Below are positions 1-7,040 of a stretch of 40,230 nt of DNA, one piece after another. Under the pieces are notes generated by a model. The model was not told the DNA's origin and ran no database searches. It was given only the letters and a program-made list of their open reading frames with translations. A program made the position numbers and the translations under genes. Source of the DNA: Chitinophagaceae bacterium (GTDB lineage: Bacteria; Bacteroidota; Bacteroidia; Chitinophagales; Chitinophagaceae); the NCBI GenBank assembly GCA_019247775.1, contig JAFBAN010000017.1:1-40230 (forward strand). The letters are read 5' to 3'. The first letter of the stretch is position 1. The number at the start of each line of letters is the position of its first letter.

Positions 1-1
1 C

Positions 2-1345
2 GAACGCAAGTTCGATCCGGCGGATACCAAAGAGATCTTGTTCTATGGATTGAATAACGACGACTATTTCGATATCGATGAACAGGCAAGTTCAAAGATC
101 CTGATACGCATTATCGGCGGTAAGGGAAATGACACTTTCAACATAAGAGGTAATGTGAAAAACTATCTCTACGACCTTAATACCCCGGAGAATGCGATAC
201 TGGCCAGCAGCCGTTCCAAAATACAGACATCCGACGACCCGCATGTGAACGACTATTCGCCGATCAATTACAAATACAATATTTTCAATTTTCCCAGGAT
301 GCTGGTGAGCTATAATCCGGACGATAAATTCCTGCTGGGCCTGGGCGTACTGAAACGCACATTCGGGTTTCGTCAGGATCCCTATGCTTCGGAGCAAAAG
401 CTGAATGCCCTGTATGCGTTCGCCAGCGGCGCTTACCGCCTGAAATACCAGGGAGATTTCAACCATGTGATGGGAACTACAGACCTGGTCGTGAATGCTT
501 CTCTTGTTAACCCGGTACTGGATAATTTTTTCGGTCTGGGTAACGAAACCACTATTGATAAAAACAAAGACAGGGATTTCTACCGGGTAAGATACAAGTA
601 CCTCGAAGGCGAAGTATTGCTGCGCAAACGGTTCAACCCGGTGTTCCAAGTGATGGCAGGACCCGTGATCAATCACTATTGGGATAAATATGAGAACAAT
701 GCAGACAAGATATTAGGTCAGCCTTCATTGCTGGGCCTCGATTCCAGTCATGTGTATGCATTGAAAACCTATCTCGGCGGCAGGATCACCGCAATCGTTA
801 ACAATCTGGATAACGTGCTGCTGCCTACCCGGGGTATAAACTGGCGTACTGATATTGTTGCCCTTGGCGGACTCAACAAGGCAAGCAATTTCTTTGCAGC
901 CTATACCTCAGACATGCAGGTGCATGCGGCGCTGGCCGATCCGGCCAGGCTGGTAACCGTAGTTCGTTTGGGCGGCGGCCGCATTTTCAGCAAGAACTAT
1001 GAATATTTCCAGGCGTTAAGCCTGGGCGCCAATAATTTTCTGCGGGGCTTCCGTAAAGACCGCTTCGCCGGCAGCTCTTTGCTGTATGGAAGCGTTGAAT
1101 TTCGCTATAAACTATTCGAGTCGAAATCATATGTACTGCCGGGCGCAGTAGGCATAACGGCGTTCGAAGAGCTGGGCAGGGTATGGTTAGAGGGTGAACA
1201 TTCACGCACCTGGCATAATTCCTACGGAGGTGGTCTGTATTACGCTGCGTATAATTTCGTTCTGTTATCAGCCAATATCGCTTATTCCAAGGAAGACCAG
1301 TTATTCAATTTTTCAATCGGCACACGGTTCAATATAACCTTTTAA
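2..1345 (+). CDS. Omp85/BamA-type outer-membrane beta-barrel protein, C-terminal part (5'-truncated by window)
   Basis: The frame is open from the first bases of the window, so the real start lies upstream; the TTG at 38 is not a credible start. The visible ~447 residues are rich in alternating aromatic/polar strands. They carry the FLRGF motif (about nt 1040-1055), which matches the conserved RGF loop of Omp85 barrels, and end with an aromatic residue (ITF), as outer-membrane barrels do. The segment at the start (IIGGKGNDTFNIRG) is a small beta-rich linker. In Bacteroidota such barrels are often fused behind a calcineurin-like phosphoesterase, but that part would lie outside the window, so the fusion is only a guess. 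The stop is 8 nt before the HD-domain gene, so the two are probably co-transcribed. The barrel assignment is fairly sure; the substrate is unknown. Confidence 0.8.
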   Translation, partial: ERKFDPADTKEILFYGLNNDDYFDIDEQASSKILIRIIGGKGNDTFNIRGNVKNYLYDLNTPENAILASSRSKIQTSDDPHVNDYSPINYKYNIFNFPRMLVSYNPDDKFLLGLGVLKRTFGFRQDPYASEQKLNALYAFASGAYRLKYQGDFNHVMGTTDLVVNASLVNPVLDNFFGLGNETTIDKNKDRDFYRVRYKYLEGEVLLRKRFNPVFQVMAGPVINHYWDKYENNADKILGQPSLLGLDSSHVYALKTYLGGRITAIVNNLDNVLLPTRGINWRTDIVALGGLNKASNFFAAYTSDMQVHAALADPARLVTVVRLGGGRIFSKNYEYFQALSLGANNFLRGFRKDRFAGSSLLYGSVEFRYKLFESKSYVLPGAVGITAFEELGRVWLEGEHSRTWHNSYGGGLYYAAYNFVLLSANIAYSKEDQLFNFSIGTRFNITF

Positions 1346-1353
1346 AGCATACT

Positions 1354-2559
1354 ATGGACTCGAGCATTTACAGGAAAACGGAAAACTATATCGAAGAACT
1401 CTTTCAGAAAATGGATAGTTCGCAACTGGCTTTCCATAACCTGAACCATACGAAAACAGTGGTTCAGCGCGCCAAGGAAATAGCCGCCCATCATGAATTA
1501 TCGGAACGCGATATGCTGGTACTTTTCGTAGCCGCCTGGTTCCATGATGTGGGCTATCTGTTTACAGGCGCTAAAGGGCATGAAGAAAAAAGCGCGGAAC
1601 TGGCGCGGAATTTCCTCAGCATTAACCTCAACGATCCGGAACTGATCACCGAAGTGGTAGCTTGTATCATGGCAACCAAATATCCCCGGAATCCGCGCAC
1701 GCTGCTGGAAGAGATCATCTGCGATGCAGACACCTATCATTTTGGCACCAAGGATTTCAAGGAAACCAATAAACAGGTGTTCAAAGAGCTTATGCTGAAA
1801 GAAGGCGATATCGACAAAGAAGAATGGAATGAGCAGACGCTCGATTTTATCCAGCAGCACACCTACTATACCGCCTATTGCCGCAACCTGCTCGACGCCC
1901 GGAAGCAACAGAATATCCGGAAACTGGAGGCGAAGGCCGAGAAAAAGGATAAAATACGCGGCCCGCTGAATTTATCTGAGCAAAAAAATCTGCCTACCAA
2001 GGGCATTCAGACCATGCTGCGCCTTACTTCCAGCAATCATCTCGATCTGAGCGAAATGGCCGACCACAAGGCCAATATCCTGATCTCGGTCAATTCCATT
2101 ATCATTTCCGTGATCCTCGGTTTGCTGTTCCGGAAACTGCAGGATGAACCTTACCTGACGATACCAAGCATCATGTTTTTGCTGGCTTCGGTATCTACGA
2201 TCGTGGTGGCGATACTGGCCACACGTCCCAAACTGGGCGGAGGCACATTCACCACCGAAGACGTGATCAACAAAAAGACCAACCTGCTGTTCTTCGGTAA
2301 TTTTCACAAAGCCCCATTCGAGCAATATAATGAGGCGATGCGTAAGATGATGCGCGATCCGAATTATCTCTATGGCGCACTTATCAATGATATCTACCAG
2401 CTGGCTGTGGTACTGGGAAGAAAATACAGACTGATCAGGCTGGCCTATAATATTTTCATGTTCGGACTGGTGATCTCGGTAATCGCATTTGCGATCGCGA
2501 TCTTCTTTTTTAAAAAGACCACAACGGGCGCTGCCACACCCAGCGGGTTTCCGCTTTAA
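1354..2559 (+). CDS. HD-domain phosphohydrolase fused to Pycsar-effector-like (PycTM/DUF5706) membrane domain
   Basis: 401 aa with two modules. Residues ~10-190 are an HD metal-dependent phosphohydrolase: His28/His32 (FHNLNH), the HD pair His64-Asp65 (FHDVGY), His76, and Asp124/Asp126 (ICDADT) could hold one or two metals. Residues ~227-400 begin with SNHLDLSEMADHKANILI, the hallmark opening of the PycTM (DUF5706) family, followed by hydrophobic helices at ~244-263, ~270-295 and ~367-390. In Pycsar defence, PycTM proteins sense cCMP or cUMP and disrupt the inner membrane. Here the sensor/effector would sit beside a hydrolase that might degrade a nucleotide signal. The gene starts 8 nt after the barrel gene and ends 9 nt before ppk1; a nucleotidyl cyclase closes the same run. 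A defence role is inferred; a housekeeping role tied to polyphosphate or nucleotide metabolism is equally possible. Confidence 0.85.
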   Translation: MDSSIYRKTENYIEELFQKMDSSQLAFHNLNHTKTVVQRAKEIAAHHELSERDMLVLFVAAWFHDVGYLFTGAKGHEEKSAELARNFLSINLNDPELITEVVACIMATKYPRNPRTLLEEIICDADTYHFGTKDFKETNKQVFKELMLKEGDIDKEEWNEQTLDFIQQHTYYTAYCRNLLDARKQQNIRKLEAKAEKKDKIRGPLNLSEQKNLPTKGIQTMLRLTSSNHLDLSEMADHKANILISVNSIIISVILGLLFRKLQDEPYLTIPSIMFLLASVSTIVVAILATRPKLGGGTFTTEDVINKKTNLLFFGNFHKAPFEQYNEAMRKMMRDPNYLYGALINDIYQLAVVLGRKYRLIRLAYNIFMFGLVISVIAFAIAIFFFKKTTTGAATPSGFPL

Positions 2560-2568
2560 TGCTGTTCT

Positions 2569-4617
2569 ATGCTTATTAACCGGGATATCAGCTGGCTCGA
2601 ATTCAATCTCCGCATCCTGCAGGAAGCGGCAGACAAAAGCGTGCCCTTGTATGAACGCATCAAATTCCTGTCGATCTTTTCTTCCAACCTCGATGAGTTT
2701 TTCCGGGTACGCTATCCCTATATCACCACGCTCGCCAAACTGGACAAAAAGATCAGGAAGCAGGCAAGCATTGAAACCAGGGAAGATGTGGTATCCGAGA
2801 TCCAGAGCGAGATCAACAGGCAGCTGGATATCTACGGCCATATCCTGCAGGAACAGATCATTCCCGAACTGAGGGAAAACCGGATCATTTTTTATTACGA
2901 CAGCGAAGTGCTGGATGTACACCGGGCTGAGATCAAAGAACTGTTCCTGTCGCAGATCCTGTCTTTTGTACAGCCGCTTTATCTCGATACTGACCTGAAC
3001 AAAAAGTTCGTTCCGGAGAACAGCAAGCTCTACCTGTTCATATCGATGAAAGACCAGGAGCCTGGCACCCTGAAGCACGGGATCGTGAATATACCCTCCG
3101 ATAGACTGCAGCGTTTTTATGTGCTGTCGCCGGTAGACGGCAACCAGTATGTGATCTTTATCGACGATATCATCAGGCTGAACCTGCCATTCCTTTTTCC
3201 GGGCTCGGAAATACAGGGTGTGTACAGCATCAAATTCAACCGCAACTCGGAGATCTATCTCAACCACGAACTCAGCGGGGATATCCTGCTGAAGATCGAG
3301 AAAGAGTTGAAAAAACGCGATCTCGGCGCACCATCACGTTTCCTGTACGAATCTGCCATGCCGCGGAATGTACAATTCCTGATCGCGGGTCTTTTCGGTC
3401 TCAATTTCGAGGAGATGTTTGCCGGCGGGCGGTACCACCAGTTAAGCGATCTTGCCAGCTTTCCCAAATTCGACCAGGACCTTACTTACCAGAAACGCAG
3501 GCAACTGCTGCTTCCCGAACTCCGCGATTCGGCCGATATTTTCAACGTGCTGCACACAAGGGATATACTGCTGCACCTGCCCTATCAATCCTATAACCCG
3601 GTGCTTTCCTTCTTCAACCAGGCGGCGGTGGATTCGGGCGTTACTGACATTTATATCACTTTGTACCGGGTAGCAGCAGAATCGCATATCATCAATGCCC
3701 TGATCAGCGCCGCCAGGAACGGCAAGAAAGTAACGGCTTTCATAGAGCTCAAAGCCCGCTTCGATGAAGGCAATAATATCCGCTGGAGCAAGGAAATGAA
3801 AAAAGCGGGCATCAATATCATTTACAGTCAGCCAAATATTAAAGTGCATTCTAAGATCGCGCTCATCAAAAAGAGCAGCGGTAACCAGATGCTCTCCTAT
3901 GCACTGCTGAGTACCGGCAATTTCAACGAGATAACGGCGCAGTTCTACACCGATCATGTGCTCATGACCACCGATCCTTCCATCATCAATGACCTGCTGG
4001 TGCTGTTCAAGGTATTGCAGAAAGATCCGGATGAAAGACTAAAAACAAAAACAGTCTTCGAAAAGCTGCTGATCTCGCAGTTCAACATGCTGGAGCAGTT
4101 TGAAAAACTGATCGACGGCGAGATCCAGAAAGTGAAGCAGGGCAAGGAAGGATTGATACGGATCAAACTCAATAACCTCGAAGAACCGACCATGATCAGT
4201 TCGCTGCAAAGGGCCGGCGATGCGGGCGTAACAGTACAGGTGATCGTGAGAAGCGTCTGCTGTATGCAACCGGCCCGGGCGGGCGAGCCAAGCAATATTG
4301 CGATCAAGCGCCTGGTAGACCGGTATCTCGAACATACACGCTTCTTCATCTTCGGTACAGACCAGCATGCGGAAGTGATCATGGGCTCTGCCGACTGGAT
4401 GAACCGCAATATCCACCATCGCATAGAGGTCTGCGTACCGATCATTGCCAGCGACTGCAAGAAAGAACTGATCGATTATTTCAGCCTGCAGTGGAGCGAC
4501 GATGCCAAGACCACCCTTGTGGGGAATGGCCAGGAGCACGACTGGCAGCATTCCGGATCTGCAGCCACAGGACCCGGCGCGCAGGAACTGATCTATGAAT
4601 ACCTGGAGCATAAATAA
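2569..4617 (+). CDS. ppk1: Polyphosphate kinase 1
   Basis: 682 aa, the normal size for PPK1, which reversibly makes inorganic polyphosphate from ATP. The N-terminus (INRDISWLEFNLRILQEA) and the nearby SNLDEFFRVR are classic PPK1 N-domain signatures. The two phospholipase-D-like catalytic halves are present: IKVHSKIALI with His427, the likely phosphohistidine, and QHAEVIMGSADWMNRN with His600, followed by RIEV. LSTGNFNE lies between them. No catalytic segment appears missing. The ATG lies 9 nt after the HD-PycTM gene and the stop 6 nt before the cyclase, which implies one transcript. Coupling of PPK1 to a cyclase and an HD/PycTM protein is the unusual part; the enzyme itself is ordinary. Confidence 0.97.
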   Translation: MLINRDISWLEFNLRILQEAADKSVPLYERIKFLSIFSSNLDEFFRVRYPYITTLAKLDKKIRKQASIETREDVVSEIQSEINRQLDIYGHILQEQIIPELRENRIIFYYDSEVLDVHRAEIKELFLSQILSFVQPLYLDTDLNKKFVPENSKLYLFISMKDQEPGTLKHGIVNIPSDRLQRFYVLSPVDGNQYVIFIDDIIRLNLPFLFPGSEIQGVYSIKFNRNSEIYLNHELSGDILLKIEKELKKRDLGAPSRFLYESAMPRNVQFLIAGLFGLNFEEMFAGGRYHQLSDLASFPKFDQDLTYQKRRQLLLPELRDSADIFNVLHTRDILLHLPYQSYNPVLSFFNQAAVDSGVTDIYITLYRVAAESHIINALISAARNGKKVTAFIELKARFDEGNNIRWSKEMKKAGINIIYSQPNIKVHSKIALIKKSSGNQMLSYALLSTGNFNEITAQFYTDHVLMTTDPSIINDLLVLFKVLQKDPDERLKTKTVFEKLLISQFNMLEQFEKLIDGEIQKVKQGKEGLIRIKLNNLEEPTMISSLQRAGDAGVTVQVIVRSVCCMQPARAGEPSNIAIKRLVDRYLEHTRFFIFGTDQHAEVIMGSADWMNRNIHHRIEVCVPIIASDCKKELIDYFSLQWSDDAKTTLVGNGQEHDWQHSGSAATGPGAQELIYEYLEHK

Positions 4618-4623
4618 TATCGT

Positions 4624-5688
4624 ATGGCCGGCACGATGTCCAAATTGAGTTCACTGAAGAAGTACCGCTACCGCGTGGTACTTTTCGTGGCTTCTTTCTG
4701 GACAGTGATCGACCTGATCGTAGTGCTTATTTTCAATAACCTGCCGCCCTCCGGTCAGGCAAAGCAACTGGTATTGCGTGAAACGATCGTATTCCTCATG
4801 AGTGCGGTGATGGGTTACCTGCTCGTATTCGTGCTTCGGAAAATATTCAGGCATTACCTGCTCTGGGTGGGATTGCTGCTGAAAAGCCTTTCTCTGATCA
4901 TTGCCGCTTTTGTGATGAACACGCTTTTGTATCTGCTGAGCTCGGTGCAGTCATCCATTCCATTACAGCATTCCTTCCGGAACTTTTTCTTCGAGATAGA
5001 GCATGTGCACCTGTTGCTGCAGAAAATGTCGTACTGGCTGATCCTGATCCTGATCACGCAGCTTATCATCGAAGTAAATGAAAAATATTCGCCCGGTGTT
5101 TTCAGGGATATCCTGCTGGGCAAATATGTGAATCCCAAAACAGAGAACCGGATCGTTGCCTTTATCGATCTGGCCGATTCCACTACCATTGCCGAAAAAC
5201 TGGGACATACGCAATATTTCAAGTTCATCCGCGAATTCATTTACAATATTTCGGAAGCATTGATCGAGTATGGCGGCCAGATCTACCAGTATGTGGGCGA
5301 CGAGATCGTGGTATCCTGGCCGTACAAGGATAAAAATATCAGCCGCTGCCTGAAGGCCATCATCGAGGGACGACGCAATATCCAGAAAGCCAGTATCAAG
5401 TTCAAACGTGATTTTGATATCATTCCCGAATTCAGGGTAGGTATTCATGTGGGGGAAGTAACCGTGGGCGAGATCGGTGTGATAAAAAAAGATATTGCCA
5501 TGAGCGGCGATACCATGAATACCACAGCCCGGATCCGCAGCGCCTGCAGCGATATGAACAAGAAATTCATCGTATCCAAAGACTTTATCGAAAAAAGTCA
5601 TCTCGAAGATTTTCAGGCGGAAAGCCTGGGGCCGGTAGAACTGAAGGGGAAACGGAAAGAGATCGAACTTTTCTCTCTGAAGATTTGA
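4624..5688 (+). CDS. Membrane-bound class III nucleotidyl (adenylate/guanylate-type) cyclase
   Basis: 354 aa. Residues ~10-145 hold four hydrophobic helices, followed by a short linker and a class III cyclase homology domain (~178-353). Both metal-binding aspartates are visible: Asp182 in FIDLADST and Asp226 in YVGDEIVV. The transition-state Asn299 and Arg303 are in MNTTAR. Of the base-selecting pair, the aspartate (Asp290 in KKDIAMSGD) is kept, but the usual lysine four residues before the second metal aspartate is Gln222 (IYQYVGD). The product therefore cannot be called from sequence; cAMP is most likely, and a pyrimidine product cannot be excluded. It is the last gene of the barrel/HD-PycTM/ppk1 run, 6 nt after ppk1. 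The membrane domain may sense an envelope or lipid signal, which is inference. Confidence 0.9.
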   Translation: MAGTMSKLSSLKKYRYRVVLFVASFWTVIDLIVVLIFNNLPPSGQAKQLVLRETIVFLMSAVMGYLLVFVLRKIFRHYLLWVGLLLKSLSLIIAAFVMNTLLYLLSSVQSSIPLQHSFRNFFFEIEHVHLLLQKMSYWLILILITQLIIEVNEKYSPGVFRDILLGKYVNPKTENRIVAFIDLADSTTIAEKLGHTQYFKFIREFIYNISEALIEYGGQIYQYVGDEIVVSWPYKDKNISRCLKAIIEGRRNIQKASIKFKRDFDIIPEFRVGIHVGEVTVGEIGVIKKDIAMSGDTMNTTARIRSACSDMNKKFIVSKDFIEKSHLEDFQAESLGPVELKGKRKEIELFSLKI

Positions 5689-5794
5689 TGAACGTAATAA
5701 TTTGATTTTCACATAATTACGGAAAGTTTACTGTCGGTATAAAACTACGGGTGGCATATTTTTTTAACCTGTTCCTATCAGAACCTTACAAAAG

Positions 5795-6787
5795 ATGGCT
5801 ATGATAAAAATGATTCGGCTGGCTGTCACCGGAACCTGCCTGCTGTTTTTTATGGCAGGTGCCCAGGCCCAGAAGCCCGATACACTGATCAAAAAACTCG
5901 ACAGCCTGCGCAAGAGCAACGATACCACAGGCAAACAGATCAACAATACGGCGCCCCAGGCTTTCAACGAGAGCACGGTCCTTACTTTTCCCGGTTATTT
6001 TATCCTGCTCGGCAGCAATGCGAAGCAGTCTTTCACCAAGCCTTTCCGCATGAAGAAAAAAGACTGGCGCAACCTGTTGATATTTGCGGTGGCCGAAGCG
6101 GCGCTAACACGGGTAGATGAACCTATACAACGTTGGGCGGTTGACCTCCGAAACAACAACCCCACGGTAAGTGGCGTCAGCAAATATGTGACACAGTTCG
6201 GTGGACTGTATGAAGTGTATACGCTTTCTGCTCTGATGGCGGAGGGACTTATTTTCAAGAACCAGAAACTAAAGACCACTACCCTTCTCGCTACGCAGTC
6301 TTATCTTACCGCCGGCGCCGTTCAATTCGTAGGTAAATTCCTTTCAGGCAGACAGCGTCCGTCCTACGCGGATAACTACACATTGGACGCAGAGCCCAGT
6401 TTTCATGGTCCGTTTTATAAACTGATAGACGCCAATGGCAATCGCTCCAACAGCTCCTTCCCGTCGGGGCATACCACCGCTGCTTTCGCGGCCGCTACGG
6501 TGTATTCACTGGAATATAAAGACAAGAAACTGGTACCCTGGATCAGCTACGGTGTAGCCACTTTGATCGGTCTGAGCCGTATTACGGAGAATAAACACTG
6601 GTTTACCGATGTGGTTGCCGGCGCAGCGCTCGGTTACCTGACCGGCGTTCAGGTGGTGAACAACTACCACCGCTATGCAAAGATCAGGAGCGGTGAGATC
6701 CAGGAAGAAAAAAAGGGCTCCCTGAGTTTCAATGTAGGCTACGTGAACGGAGTGGTGATGCCGGGGCTGGTTTACCAATTCAGGTAA
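5795..6787 (+). CDS. PAP2-family phosphatase (exported, lipid/undecaprenyl-phosphate phosphatase-like)
   Basis: 330 aa with an N-terminal signal sequence ending near AGAQAQ. All three PAP2 motifs are present: Lys181 to Arg188-Pro189 (KFLSGRQRP), PSGH at 223-226, and Ser261-Arg262 with His268 and Asp272 (SRITENKHWFTD). The family dephosphorylates lipid phosphates such as phosphatidic acid or undecaprenyl pyrophosphate; the exact substrate cannot be told. Hydrophobic stretches are short for a typical six-helix PAP2, and the tail (SFNVGYVNGVVMPGLVYQFR) looks strand-like with a terminal aromatic pattern, so the C-terminus may contact the outer membrane. It lies 106 nt after the cyclase and could have its own promoter. 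Confidence 0.88.
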   Translation: MAMIKMIRLAVTGTCLLFFMAGAQAQKPDTLIKKLDSLRKSNDTTGKQINNTAPQAFNESTVLTFPGYFILLGSNAKQSFTKPFRMKKKDWRNLLIFAVAEAALTRVDEPIQRWAVDLRNNNPTVSGVSKYVTQFGGLYEVYTLSALMAEGLIFKNQKLKTTTLLATQSYLTAGAVQFVGKFLSGRQRPSYADNYTLDAEPSFHGPFYKLIDANGNRSNSSFPSGHTTAAFAAATVYSLEYKDKKLVPWISYGVATLIGLSRITENKHWFTDVVAGAALGYLTGVQVVNNYHRYAKIRSGEIQEEKKGSLSFNVGYVNGVVMPGLVYQFR

Positions 6788-6795
6788 TATCCTTC

Positions 6796-6997
6796 TATGT
6801 GTTCTATGTCCCTATGTTCCTATGTGTCCCCTATCTGCAAGTCAGCAACAGGCAGAAATCGCATTCACGCGAATGTTACCACATAGAAACATAGGGACAT
6901 GAGGCCACATGAATTAACCGCGAAGACGGAGCAACGCAAAGAGAACTCGCGATGACAGCCCCCTTGCGTATCATTGCGTCGTTGCGTCTTGGCGGTT
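6796..6997. repeat. Two consecutive long imperfect hairpins between convergent genes
   Basis: The 253-nt gap between the PAP2 gene (plus) and tamL (minus) holds two inverted repeats. Hairpin 1 pairs 6806-6826 (ATGTCCCTATGTTCC...) with 6880-6900, 20 of 21 positions matching. Hairpin 2 pairs 6916-6937 (AACCGCGAAGACGG...) with 6976-6997, 18 of 22 matching. The second resembles the AACCGC-AAGACGCAACG elements scattered between genes in many Bacteroidota genomes. No gene is visible. A likely effect is bidirectional transcription termination or mRNA stabilisation. Confidence 0.7.
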
Positions 6998-7040
6998 ATA
7001 TAGTCTCAATATTCAAACTGTACCATTACTCGCTGTCGAT

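Noticed and set aside
1972..3267. 431-codon antisense open frame over the HD-PycTM and ppk1 genes
   Set aside because: It crosses two well-supported genes and the gap between them; the translation resembles no family and reflects GC bias of the sense codons.
5750..5768. Possible sigma-54 site GTGGCATATTTTTTTA ahead of the PAP2 gene
   Set aside because: The -24-like part is present but there is no GC dinucleotide 10 nt later.
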